64,000 nt of DNA from Massospora cicadina (GCA_022478985.1 JAKSZP010007887.1:124001-188000); one strand, 5' to 3'. Positions 42,912-54,000 are shown, counted from the first letter of the stretch. Program-made: numbers and translations. The notes: generated by a model from the sequence alone, not told the origin.

Positions 42912-43823
42912 GTAAATAATTCAGGTAATCCTTCATTCAACAGAGAAATTTTCCCTCATATCTCATTAATAAGGTGACGATTGTCAATTATTACTTCTCT
43001 GTTATCTCGTACAAAGTCAGAGGCAACCTCATAAACGTTATCATATTAGTATGTAACTTATTTTCTCCTAAATGAGCGAGAAAGCTCATGATGGTGCATG
43101 CTTACTTTTTGGAGTATACCATACAATTGGGATGTAAAATCAAATGAATATATTGATTTACTACTGTTGCCAATACAGTAGAGGGTAACTGAGCTGAAGT
43201 ATTAAAATATCTCATAGTAGTGGGTCCAACAGTGGCCTGAGCTCAGGAGATTCAACTTCCAGCAGCATAATTTCTTTTTTATACATTCGAGGCAAGCTAA
43301 CCAGTGGACAGGAATTTCTGAAAGAAAGAATTGACATGAAACCTGAGCAGGTCCATCTCCATCAAAGAAAGTTTTTCCACCTCCAGATTGAGACTCAGAT
43401 TTTTCTTGTTTTCATGGGTAAGGGTTTCGTATTATTAGACCTACTAACTGATAACTGCTTCCTTCATCTGGCATCCCAATCAATGTGTGAAGGATGGGAA
43501 TTGAACCTGCACTCTTCTGGTTGGTAGCCGTACGCCCTACTGACTTGCCTACCACCTCCCTTCAGCAGCGTAACTTCCTTTAAATATTTTCTGGATAGTA
43601 GTACTTAATTTTTACAATATGTAGGAAATATTGTTCTTGATTTATATTAGGTACAACAAACACAAGAGTAGCTCAAAATGATAGAACTTTATGTTGCAGG
43701 GAATACATATCAGATCTTTATTACTTATCCAACACGTCACACTTCCAGATCAATAATCAAGATTATATTGATTAAAATAATCCATTTTGCAAAAGACCGT
43801 CTTATTATTTTCAAAAATTTGGG
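42912..43823 (-). other. G5 5' internal region, with SINE-2 inside
   Basis: This is the last internal part of G5 before its 5' LTR. It holds no recognisable gag domain; the open frame 43336-43527 on the plus strand overlaps SINE-2 and is not a gene. Outside the SINE the sequence is AT-rich with stops in every frame. Confidence 0.5.
43279..43562 (-). mobile_element. SINE-2: tRNA-derived SINE, about 284 bp
   Basis: The target duplication CAGCAGCATAATTTCTTTT (43260-43278) and CAGCAGCGTAACTTCCTTT (43563-43581) flanks it. On the minus strand the head reads GGTGGTAGGCAAGTCAGTAG (A-box region), then GCAGGTTCAATTCCC, which is an RNA polymerase III B box (GGTTCAATTCC). The 3' end CCACTGGTTAGCTTGCCTCG followed by AATGTATAAAAAAG resembles the end of LINE-A. 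It probably moved by borrowing a LINE reverse transcriptase. Confidence 0.82.
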
Positions 43824-44309
43824 TGCCCTGTAGTGAGCACCACTTGTTGTAATTTGTGATAGTTAGCAAATTCACTGTTAAATTAAAATAGGGGCTGATT
43901 CTGTCTTAAGTTCATAGGCTCTAATAGTTCTAATAAAACTGGGGTGAAAGTATTGAAATAAGGCAAAATTTTTAAAAAAAATTCCAAGATCCTTTTTTAT
44001 TGAAATTAGAAAAATTTTAGGTTATTGGGAATATGACATTGATAATATCTCATAAAACCATATTGATTAGGACCTTTAGGTTTAAGCGATGTTGGACCTT
44101 AATGAAAAGTTCACTTAGCTGGCTTTGTTGTAACAATAATTTCCTATTGACATGCTATCATGAGACATAGGACTGGATGAAATTAAAGCTTTTAAATGAT
44201 ATTAATCATCATCAATTGGTAATTTCCTCCCCAACAAAGAGTAAAGCTTAACTTATTAAACTTTATTTTGACATAGTAGTTTCAGCTCTTACCCAATGTA
44301 AATCCTAAA
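43824..44309 (-). repeat. G5 5' LTR (right copy)
   Basis: This copy pairs with 19970-20445. It starts TGCCCTGTAGTGAGCACC and ends at about AATCCTAAA. Conserved blocks and their order are as in the left copy. To its right, the integrase of G4 resumes at once with KVKAVVDFGRSIKKVHKG. Confidence 0.8.
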
Positions 44310-45200
44310 ATGGTCCAAGGTGAAAGCAGTGGTGGACTTTGGCAGGTCTATCAAGAAGGTACACAAAGGATTAACATTAATTTTGATGCTGCTGTGAAAC
44401 CTATAAGGAGAAAGTCAATGGAAAGAGATAGGTGGGTACAGAATACAAGGAGGGGGATCTTGTGATGCTCGATACCAGAAGCATTCCCATCAAGCATCCA
44501 TGCAAAAAACTGGGGCCAGAGAGGGTAGGACTTTATGCATTGTCAGGATGTGGACCATGCCTCATTCAATCGGCTCTTCTCCCACTACTTTAATGCTTTT
44601 CCATGTTTCATGAAAGTAAACTGGCCTTTTTTGAGGTCCACCACCAGAGACCCCAGAGGCATACCTTGTGGATGGGGCCCCATAGTGAGAAATGGAGGAG
44701 GTTGTAGCCTCTCAATGTTAATGGAGAAGATTTAAAGAACTGGTGTCATGGTGAAGACTTGAAGCGGTAGAAAATCATTGGGCATCAGTATGAAACTGCA
44801 TCCATACACAAGACCTTAATTAATGAATTTCATGTGCATTTCCTGGAGGCTGTAGGGCCTAAGGCTAGACCAGTATTGCTGATATGGAGTTGGATCCCAT
44901 ACATAAGAACTTTCCCTGGATGAAGCCCCTGGAGGAAGGGTGGAGGCACAAAAAGTCTATTGGGTAATGGTATTTTTAACTGACGTCATGAGAAACAGAT
45001 TGCCAAAAACAAGGCTGAGCGTGATGAGGCTAAGGGGACCAAGTTGATGGATATGCCTGACCTGAAGCACACCCTGGACCAAAGTTGGGTAATGGCAAGA
45101 TATGCCCAAGTTGGTTCTGAGGGTGCGCATGATGGTCAGAGTAGCGTTACATCTATGGCATTAAAACGCACCAGCTATATCAAAAAAAGAAAGGACGTTG
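44310..45200 (+). pseudogene. G4 integrase C-terminus, right part of the split element
   Basis: The reading KVKAVVDFGRSIKKVHKG and later ARYQKHSHQASMQK then GPERVGLY (44310-44535) matches the C-terminal part of G1 (SKVEAVGGYAKAIKKVHQG; LDTKNI; GPNRIGLY). It is the same protein that stops at 19969, so G5 is inserted inside G4. The following 600 bp have plus-strand pieces such as KNKAERDEAKGTKLMDMP (about 45005-45060), probably beyond the integrase. No 3' LTR of G4 could be identified. Confidence 0.8.
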
Positions 45201-47577
45201 CATTTGATTGAAAAATGAGGATTTTAGTCCTGTTTAGTTTATAATTTTGCTAAACTGGGTAAAAGTACCTCTAGTCAATCACCCAATTGTGTATCTACTC
45301 AAGCTTTATTATGACGAGGATGAAAAGATGCATTTATTTATTAGATTAAATGCAGTGCCTAGCCTGATGGAAAATGATCCCCCCAATTGTTTAGATGTGG
45401 ATTCATAAGACCAACCTACTTTGTTGGTCATATCGCCTGTTAAGGTAAAAAGCTGGTTTTATATAATTTACTTTTCCCATGGTACCATCTTCAATCATCG
45501 TTGGTTACTTTTCTTAGGGTTGTTGGGGTTTATTCATTTACTATGAGGGTTTTGACACCATAATATGTGAGATTAAGATAGGTTTACTTATAGCCTACTC
45601 ATGGATAGTCAGAGACAATCTCCTGACATAGGCGCCGGCTATCAATCTGGATAGGGCCTTAGCTCTTTCAGAACAAGAAAGGGTTCTACCCAAAGGCATT
45701 AATACTTACCTTGTAAACTGATCAGAGGCATACACTGGATGAGAGACGAGTAACAGCAACCCACCTGTCTGGTCCCTACCCCAAAGTCACTCCCCATGCC
45801 TAACGCAAAAACTGCGTCCAAAATCCTGAACAAAATGTGCAGAGAATCCAGAAAATCTACCACAAAATTAGAAGAATCTTAAAACATATGCCACCAGGGC
45901 AGAACCCATTTTCAAGGATAATATGTTAAGAGGAGCACCAGTAATTGGAAAAATATGATCTTTGGGATTGTTCTAGGTGAAATTCATTATCAATTCTTTT
46001 CTATGGTTAAAAAGTTAAAGGAAAAGAGCGCTGGGCATAGGTCTTAGTATTAACACGTTTCAGTTAAGCAGAGATAGTGAGTTAATTGCAACTGGAAGTT
46101 GGTTGATTGATTTATTAAAACAAACTGCTTGGTAATAGTGTAGGCGTAATCCTAAGAGTGAAACCTATGACCCCATGCTCCACCATCATAGGATAAGAAC
46201 CATAAACCTTCAGTTATAAGATTGTTTGGATATCTTTTGGGTTCACAGTTAAAAACTATCTTTTGTTTATAGAAATTTCTTCTTATTTATTATTGTTAAA
46301 TTGAATAAATAATGGGAACCAATTCCTTAAAAAGTCCATTTCATGTCCCCACTCCAACGCGCCTTTTCCCACCTCCGCCTGAACTGCGGTGCCTTGTGGA
46401 CTTTGGATGCTATTGTAGGATATAGCTTACCAAATATAGAAAAAAGGTCGTTAATTGGCACGCAGGGTTCCTTACATTTACTTTCTGAACAACTTATTGG
46501 TTTCTTTTATTTTTTCTTATTGTTTTATTTTATTTTTAAACTAATCTCGTTATACATAATGGTTATATCCAAAATCTAAGACAACAATGGTCAGACTATT
46601 ACTCGGGCTAATAATCAATAGGGAATATATACTAGCTATAAAAGATGTATCATCATAAATGCTTCTGAGAGTATAAAAAATTATTTAGCCTTTTTCAGCT
46701 CTAGAGGATTACAGACCTTATAGAAAAATGTTTGCGTAAGATAGAGTAGATGTCTCTGTTAGGTAGATAAAAATTATTAAGCTGGAGATGCAAATCCATT
46801 TTACTGTTTTACTATAATATCAAGGTACCAGATTATAGTAAATTAGTTATAGATTAAATGTTTGCCAATGCTCATTGCCAATTGGATATATACTAAAAAT
46901 TACAAATGTTAGGGAGGAGACATTTTACTGATTTCAATCTTATTTATTTGATTATATCTATTTTCTGGTAAAATTAGCAATATATTAAAGGGCATCCTAA
47001 CCTGTTAATATACAGTGAGAAGGATAGTTTATAGAAGTTTTTTAACGTACATGTTTCTATTAATAATAATGTTATAACTTAATAAATAGAACTTTGTAGC
47101 TTTTATGATAAGTTAAACTACATATATTTTTAATAAACTATATTTTGAATATTAGAAATTACAAGTCTATACAAATTATATGAATTTTATATAGAAACTA
47201 ACTATACTATAGTGAAAAGTAAATGTACTTTTTCTCACCAAAAAGTCATGCGTACTCAGCTTAATCATTTCTCTGCTTCACTTCCTAAGTATTGATACTT
47301 ATAGCTGACTTCTTAGATATTAGGGGTTTCCTTTTGGTAACTCAATATCTTTTTTAATTAATTTTATATCCTATCAATAAATTTTTCTACCAATCTTTAT
47401 TATTACAACTCTTCTATAATCCATACTTATTATACCAACAACAGCTATGCTTTAATGAGGATTTTCTGCCTTATTTTATAATATATATTTAAGCTTACTT
47501 ATAGAAAAATATTATAATAAATTAATTATAAGTTTACATGATTAAGTAAAACTTTTGTTAAATTTAAAGTCAAGATG
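45201..47577. other. AT-rich stretch, no gene seen
   Basis: No transposon domain, RNA gene or paired repeat is visible. The longest open frame (46343-46579) ends in a hydrophobic low-complexity run and has no motif. Part of the first 400 bp could be the lost 3' end of G4. From 46.6 to 47.5 kb the sequence is very AT-rich. Confidence 0.5.
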
Positions 47578-47714
47578 GTAGGGTGGTTAACCTGGAATGG
47601 TAATTCCTTCTCCACTCAAGTTCAGTTTTGTTCAACACATGTTTGAAACATGTACTGACTATAAAAAATCTCAGTCTGGTATATTTGTTTCAGGGTTGAC
47701 CTGCCTTGATTACT
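47578..47714 (+). mobile_element. SINE-1a, 137 bp
   Basis: A 15-bp target duplication TTTAAAGTCAAGATG flanks it (47563-47577 and 47715-47729). The body has GGTGGTTAACCTGGAATGG (A-box region), TGTTTGAAACATG (B-box-like) and the 3' end AGGGTTGACCTGCCTTGATT. The order and length match SINE-1b at 63403. No coding potential. Confidence 0.85.
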
Positions 47715-47994
47715 TTTAAAGTCAAGATGATACTTGGCCATGTATTATTACTAAGAATCTGAAGATGAAATTCCTTAGAATTAAGACTAAAATGCACAAG
47801 TATCAGTAGAAGTGCTTATTTGCTTAACAAAAATTGTCATAAACATACTGATTAAATATTTATAGTTAGAGGCTGATTAAATTGATGATATTTTTCCTAA
47901 AACTTATATGATAAAAAATGATCACCTGGTCACTAAGTGGTTTTATTAGATTAGTACTTAACATAAATGCCCCTTTAACTATCAAGTTTATGTA

Positions 47995-49959
47995 TTTATT
48001 TATTATGAGGCATGCTGACCAAGGGTCAGACATTACCAAAGTTTAGAAAGTGACAAAAAACCAAACTAACTAAACTCTTAGACTGAAAGAAAATGACCAT
48101 TCAAATAATGGGCGAAACATAATGATTGAGACACCAACCTACCAGGTGGGACAGCGCTGAGGCGCTCACCTACCATGGCAGAAGGGGAGGGGGGATTGGG
48201 GGCTCATTCTCAGTCTCATGCTCCTCGTTGGCAAGAACACGGGCCAAGGAAGAGAGCAAAGGGGTGGGGTGATCAGCGACATGGGGAGTGAGGATGGTAA
48301 CAAGCAGCTGCTTGAGAAATTGATTGTACAACAGTAAGTCACCTATGTATTTGGAAATGGTGGTCTCTGCCTTAATGCAGAGGGCAGGTATCTGGGACAG
48401 TGAAGCCATGGAGGATCAGGTAACTCAAGAGTTGGCCTGCAAGGCGGAAACCACTCTCTGGATGGCATCCTTAGCATGCCTGTGGGCAAATTCAATGGTC
48501 ATTTTGTGGTTTACAGGTGTGGATGGCCTGAGGATGGAGGGTAGGAGTTCCATGGCTAGCGCTGCTACTGATGACTTGGACAGTTCATGAAAAGTGGTTA
48601 CTTCAGGGTGGGTGGCTGCTGTGACAGTGAGCTGGTGTTCCAAGAAGAACTCCACAGCATCTGGTTGGGGGCATAATATTGTTGAACGACCAGTTTGGGA
48701 TTCCAAATCTGGATAAATTCGTCATATGTGGGTCAGGAGGCCTCAATAAAATTACCCATCTCATCAGTTTCAGCCAGTGAGGACTATGGGTTCAAGTTAA
48801 ACTCAAAATTGGGGTCTTCAAATTGAAGTGGTGTGGTTGGCAATTGCAGAATAATGTGGGAACCCACATTAGTCCAAGCTGATTCCTGATTGGATAAGGT
48901 GCAAGTGGCACTGGGCGAGGCGCAAGTGGCACTGGCCTGAGGAAGGGGCTTATTGGCTGCAGCAGACACTGAGGCGGCAGCAGGCTTTGGGGGAGGGGGG
49001 TAGAATTTGTCCCCATGTCAGAAAAGTAGTGGGGTGTGAGGCTAAGTGGGGGCCTAGCAATGACCGCGCTGGGTCAGAGGAAGTCACAAGGGAGGGGCAT
49101 TTGCGCTTTGAGTGATCTAACTCAAAGCAGGAATGACAGATTGTCCTCCCACCCTCTACATGGGCCCAGAATGGGTGGTCAGGGGCAGAGGGTATGATGG
49201 AGCGGGGTGGAAGCGACAAAGCAATTTTAAAATTTATTGGGCTGATCGTGGCAAATGCCTGAGGCCCATCTAGGCGAGCAGCCCCATTGGGGACCACAAA
49301 CTGAAGGGTGGGGTTGGAGCTGTATGCGGCCAATCCTTCCATTAACTCCTAATGGAGTACTGCGGGGGGGGAGGTGAGTGGGCAACCCTGAGAATTGGAC
49401 TACCATGGTCGTGTCAGTGGGGAGCCAGGTGCATGTAGTTGGAATGGTTGTGCCCTTGAAAACCAGGGGCACAGTAGCCGCAGTGGCGGCGTCAGCTTTG
49501 CAGGTGAAGCCGAGGTCAAAATACCCTTTAAAGGGTCGAAGTTGATGAAGCCAGCCAGTTGCTTCACTACCTAGGCCAGGTTAATAATTGCTTGTTCCTC
49601 ATATGGGAACAATCTCCCATACTTGACCCAAAGGCCAAAATGGAGCTGGGAGTAGGGGAGAACGAGTGGGCTGCAAGGCACTGCCTGGGTACGTGCTAGG
49701 TGGATGGCGAGATCCTTGGGTGGACTAAACTGACCCAAGGACTTATTGGGACTGGAAAAACCAGACTGAGCACATTTTCCCACCAGAACAGAAAATGCTA
49801 GTCAGGGTTTCGCCGCTGCCCCACACTCGAGCAGCTGGTGGTGAATCTAACATCATTGGGGATTGAATGGCAGCGGATGGCATTTAATTGCTAATTGTTT
49901 ACTTACTTTTTGGGCTTTTATAATAAAATTACTCAAAAGTGACTTTTATTGGAAAGAAA
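47995..49959 (-). mobile_element. Half-LINE C: ORF1-only element, 1,965 bp
   Basis: TATCAAGTTTATGTA flanks it exactly (47980-47994 and 49960-49974). On the minus strand the element starts TTTCTTTCCAATAAAAGTC and ends GGTCAGCATGCCTCATAATA followed by AATAAA. It holds one gag-like gene with a CCHC knuckle and no trace of endonuclease or RT. Half-LINE D at 56504 has a related gene and nearly the same length, so this is a family and not one deleted copy. It was probably moved by the machinery of a LINE such as LINE-A. Confidence 0.88.
48170..49883 (-). pseudogene. Half-LINE C ORF1 (gag-like, zinc knuckle)
   Basis: The gene starts with MPSAAIQSPMMLD (ATG at 49883-49881) and ends PPIPPPLLPW-stop (48170). 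Order: SPNKSLGQFSPPKDLAIHLA, then GYFDLGFTCKADAATAATVP, TWLPTDTTMVVQFSGLP and ATISPINFKIALSLPPRS, then the knuckle ICHSCFELDHSKRKCPS (CX2CX4HX4C, intact). A Pro-rich stretch and a helical end follow. The DLGF...A..AA segment resembles ORF1 of LINE-A (DLGFESKIAADEAAA). Three or more frameshifts and a stop break it. Its role would be RNA binding. Confidence 0.85.
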
Positions 49960-49974
49960 TATCAAGTTTATGTA

Positions 49975-51068
49975 ACAATGAATATTTATAGAAATCTTAA
50001 GCCCTATTAGATACACATAAGATTTACAGTAAAGATAATAAGCATTGATTTAAGATTAATAGAATCTTTGATAAGGTATATCGCTGTTACATCCCAGAAA
50101 GAGTGAGAATGCTTTGCGTTGTGCATGACATACAAGGTTCTAGAAAACAATGAATAAAATAAGACTTTTGTTAGGTTGCTGAGATACAAACAGCCTTTAG
50201 TCATGATTTAATGGAGTCAAAAGGTTGACATGATAGTTTCAGCAATACAGAGAGTGGTGAAGTTTGCTATTTCTACTAGGGTTCTATCAAAGTAAGTTGC
50301 ATTGGGTGGATTTTAAAGTACGAATGACCTTGGAGGCAGCAACACAGAGGCGGCGAAGATTGAGCATACCATGCCTCAACATGAGGGTACTTCATGTCAT
50401 GAAAGTAATTAAAGTACTAGTTTTTTGAAATATCTTGAAGTTAAGATATATATATATATTAACCAAAACAAGTAAGTTTCATATACTATGATGGTAAAGA
50501 AATGAGCATTGTAGGGAAAAAGAGGAGATAATGAATTTTAATTAAATTTCTTGTCTAAGATAATCTAGATAAATTAGTTCATATTAATAATACCTTTTTA
50601 GGTTTGACCTATTATAAGATAAATTTGTGAAAAATGAGATGTTAAACTTTTGTCATTTTTGAATTAGAACATTACAACCTTGTTTTATTTTTATATTATA
50701 GCAAAACATTTAATTTTATGGTTTAAAAATTGATTTTTAGGTGAAAAAATGATAAGTTGTGGGCTAAATTACATTGCGTGTCAAACAAAATAGAGACTTA
50801 GGGGATATAAAAATTAGCTTTAACAAGCTTATATGTAATAAAAAACTGATGGTTAAAACCTTTAATGTTCTAAGAACAGCATTATATTTTTAAAAGTCTT
50901 GGTCACAAAATGATATGAATCTTTGGATTTCTGAGAGTGTTTAGTAGGCTCTTAAGACTAGTTGAAACTGAGTATCTGTTAAGAGAAATAATGGGATGTG
51001 TACTAAGTTCATAATTATTTATTAGTTAATTCTGTAATATCAATCCCCTATTAGAGCAAAGATATCTT
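49975..51068. other. AT-rich stretch, no gene seen
   Basis: This sequence lies between half-LINE C and the G6 left LTR. No domain or paired repeat is visible. A short (TA) run, ATATATATATAT, is at about 50446-50457. Confidence 0.5.
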
Positions 51069-51875
51069 TGTCACAATCCAGGCTCTGCATGGATATAATA
51101 ATGCTCTCATATTTCAGAAAAAATAAGGCAAGTTGGTCCTTAATCCCAATGTATTTTCTTGGGACTAAAAGCGATTTATCAGCAAAAACTAAAGAGCTCT
51201 AAACTGGCTGAGAAGTTGAGTCAATAATGTTCGCAAGAAATGATTATAATTAACCTCCCCCAAAATAAGATCAAATCTGGCAACTAAACATGTGTATAAT
51301 GACCCTCAAACCACCAATTCATCGGAGGAAAATTCAGTTGAAAAAATATTAAAACTTGGGATTAATTTTGACTTTTGATTTGGGTTGGGCACCAAAAGTG
51401 CTAAAAAAATCTTAACTTTTAATTCCTAGTAGTTCACCATATCTAAATGCTTTTTTAGTACTAATGGTCCATATCTAAATGCTTTAATTCTTGAAATAGA
51501 CAATTTAAATTTAAAGTAAATTGTTAAGTATCAATATCAGCCATTACCCTCCATTTTACACTTTAATTCATGTTTTACAAAATTTAATAAAACCCTTTTA
51601 ATTTATTTTAGTTATTGGCTTATCTTTAGAAAATTTTCCTTTTAATAAATTAGCAACTGATGCCACAGTTTAAGCTCTTGCTCTGGAGCCCTGGCAACTG
51701 GCGTTTTTATTACTATACATATACTTACTCTTGTCAAAAATCTCACCATCTGGAAAGCAAATTATGTGCAGTATTGCCAATATTTCGTTATGGGCACAAC
51801 ATCTTGACCTGGCATGCATGTGAGAGTGCTTGCCCAACAGTCAAGCATAGCGCCTTATGGAAATGGACTGTGACA
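51069..51875 (+). repeat. G6 5' LTR, with micro-insertion M3
   Basis: This copy matches the right LTR in order: TGTCA start, ACTGATCCAATGGAGG-like block, GGAAATTCAGTTGA, ATATTAAAACT, ATTACCCTCCATTTT, GCTCTTGCTCTGGAGCCCTG and GACTGTGACA end. The place of the TATA box seen in the right copy (CCATATATAAAAGGGG) reads CCATATCTAAATGCTTT here and is duplicated by M3. LTR divergence is considerable. Confidence 0.9.
51454..51468 (-). mobile_element. Micro-insertion M3: 15-bp LINE-B tail
   Basis: TTTAGTACTAATGGT sits between two exact copies of CCATATCTAAATGCTTT (51437-51453 and 51469-51485, 17 bp). Its reverse complement ACCATTAGTACTAAA is the LINE-B end ACCATCTAGTACTAAA with one base missing. It is the smallest of the four insertions. 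It lies at the promoter TATA position of the G6 left LTR. Confidence 0.78.
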
Positions 51876-52189
51876 TTAAAAGCAACTAATTAAACTTTGA
51901 CTCTATATTTGATGTACTGCAAACTCCAGAGCCCTAAACGCCCCTGAATCGTTTAATAAGACCACCATTATAGTAATGGTGCTTTTCTCTCTCTTATTTG
52001 TATTTCTTGATGGTTGAAGTTTCTTTGCACCTACTGTACGCCCCTTCCACACCATCACCATCTTCCAGCTTTAAAATAACCTTGCAATACACTGGACCCC
52101 TAAGAGGCCGACCTACTCTATAATGCCTTGGAATGAATCCATCTGCGTGCATGATTTCACCATGCCACTGGGGTATCACAGCCCCTACA

Positions 52190-52760
52190 TGAGCAAGTGG
52201 ACGCTCTCATCTCAACTTTTCACACTAAACTAGCAACCTGGATAGTAAATCTTTTGGCAAGCCACCCTGACCTACCCTCTTTACTTGAATATATACTAAT
52301 CTAGTTCACATTTGGCCACACCAGAAGAGTCTATTGATGTGTTATGGTCTGCGCTACTGTCAAAAAAACAAGGCACCCGTCCAGTATCTTAATATGTTGC
52401 TCACTTTTCTACCTTGGCTCAATCACCCTAAGCTCTTCTCATCTAGCTCCAGAGCATGTTAAAGCAGAACTCGACTCAGAGTTTCTGAGAGCTACTGCAG
52501 CCACTTGCTTTGCTACAAATTGTAGAAGAGGAATTAGCTAACTACTCAATTGGAGTACAATTGTCTTTGGCACGTGAATGAAAGGTCCTGACCAAAAGGC
52601 CTGGCCTACACAACCAGAACACTCCAGCTCTCAATGAGAACCCATTCGCCAGTGGAACTCCTTCATCTGCACCTGAAACTAAAGAACATGAGAGGAACCC
52701 CTGATTACTTGCACCACAGAAGGCAAAGAAATCCATACAACTTGAATTTCACTCCAGAAC
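52190..52760 (+). pseudogene. G6 gag, decayed
   Basis: Plus-strand pieces after the 5' LTR include EQVDALISTFHTKLATW followed by LLASHPDLPSLLEYI (about 52190-52300) and HVKAELDSEFLRATAATCFA (52344-52541), with the helical composition of a gag domain. No zinc knuckle is seen. It stands just upstream of the protease. The reading frame changes several times, so the match rests on position and composition. Confidence 0.5.
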
Positions 52761-52849
52761 ATAATTATGAGCTTATATAATTAAATATAACCTTTCTGCT
52801 TATTTGGTTATCACATTTATCACAAGATGTAAAACCTTAATGGTAAAGT

Positions 52850-53010
52850 TACCATGCAGGCTATAAGTGCACTAGCTGATACTGGAGAGGATAAAAACCT
52901 CACTGACCTTTCCCTGGTAAAATCGCTTGACCTGCTATTCACACCAGAAGGGAATATTGCTCTTTCTGAAATCTATAAAACCTTGTGAAGCTGGGAGGTC
53001 AAATGTCCAG
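52850..53010 (+). pseudogene. G6 aspartic protease fragment
   Basis: ISALADTGEDKNLTDLSLVK at about 52864-52925 is the active-site segment (DTG) and following helix of a retropepsin. Stops follow. It lies between gag and RT. Confidence 0.75.
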
Positions 53011-53329
53011 TTATCCTACATCAATCTCACCATAGGTTTGAAGAGCATTTATGTTTTTTTAAAAACCATTCTTTCCTAATTACAATAGTTATGAGGTAGT
53101 GGCACAAGTACTCCCCCTAATTGAGAAGGGAAGCAGTTTGGCCACCCTGTATTCTACAGAGAAGCTATCTGCGATACTTGATTTCTTCTCTACACCAAAT
53201 AAGGTCCCCTTCCTTAATTAATCACAAAGGCCTCGTCACCTGTAAAAATCTCACGCCAGAGTTCCAACACTTTTTCTCACTTTTCTAAGTCTGACTTCTA
53301 CTCCGCACCATTCACTTACAGCCCCTTTG

Positions 53330-54000
53330 CCTTCTCAGTCAAGTTTAAGGAGGATGAGGAGCCCCCAAGGTGTGTAATGTATACTTTTCAAACCCAAAGG
53401 CAAGGTAATCACTGTATGTATTTTTAAGGATATGGTTGCGTAAGATCTCATCCAGCCACTAAAGAATTCAGTGGTCTCTCCTGTGCTCCAGATACCCAAG
53501 GATAGTGGGGAGCTTTGCCCTTGTGTTGATTTCCGTCAACAAAACATGATCATGGAGCCAGATCCCTACCTCATGCCACTTTATGGAAAATGTCTCTCAG
53601 ATTATTGCAAAATAGAATTTTTTCAAGCTGAACCTTGTCAATGCATTCCACCAAATCCCAATCCTCCCAAGCATCAATAGTATATAGCTTCAAGTGTCAC
53701 TTAAGTGGCTTCAAATACAATGCGAAGGTACTTGGACTACACAATATGCCTGCAGTTTTTCAATACAGGATTGACCAAGTATTGGTCAAACTTGTAAGGA
53801 AATGCTGCATTGCACATAGGAATGACATCATTGTATTTACCGAGACCCAATGAAAGCATGCTGAGAATGTTGAAAAGGTAATACAGGTAATCTCCTAGGC
53901 CAACATGAAGCTGAAGCCTTCCAAGTGTGAGTGTTTCCTGTAGTTTTATTATTTTTTAAGCAACGTCATCTTAAAGAAGGTTATGGCTATTTATCATAAT
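53330..54000 (+). pseudogene. G6 reverse transcriptase, decayed
   Basis: VSPVLQIPKDSGELCPCVDF followed by RQQNMI (53471-53680) is the classic RT finger segment (S P v v f V . K k d G . l R . C v D Y R . L N). HNMPAVFQYRIDQVL (53730-53790) matches N.PA.FQ....VL, and RNDIIVFTETQ is the YxDD region with the first catalytic positions lost (HRND). ANMKLKPSKCECFL follows. Frames change between the pieces. Confidence 0.85.

Larger units (their letters stand above)
19970..44309 (-). mobile_element. Ty3/gypsy retrotransposon G5, hosting three insertions
   Basis: Two related LTRs (about 480 bp) at 19970-20445 and 43824-44309 bound a minus-strand element. From right to left: gag remnants, protease, dUTPase-like domain, RT, RNase H, integrase. 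LINE-A2 (25435-30709), gypsy G3 (31021-42906) and SINE-2 (43279-43562) interrupt it. G5 itself cuts the integrase of G4; ATGGA/ATGGT at the outer edges are the likely target duplication. Both LTRs share TAGCAAA, TTAAATTA, CATAGGA-TGAAATTAAAGCTTT and GGTAATTTCCTC. All genes are dead. Confidence 0.85.

Noticed and set aside
43490..43562. A tRNA gene on the minus strand
   Set aside because: The B box and an A-box region are present, but acceptor, anticodon and T stems do not pair well, and the sequence continues as a 284-bp unit flanked by target duplications. It is the head of SINE-2.
50405..50430. Another LINE-B micro-insertion (AAAGTACTAGTTTTTT)
   Set aside because: The AGTACTAG core is followed by T on the wrong side for a tail, and no flanking duplication is visible.
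51500..51530. A LINE-A-type TTTAAATTTAAA tail as micro-insertion in the G6 left LTR
   Set aside because: No target duplication flanks it, and AT-rich LTR sequence can give this motif by chance.
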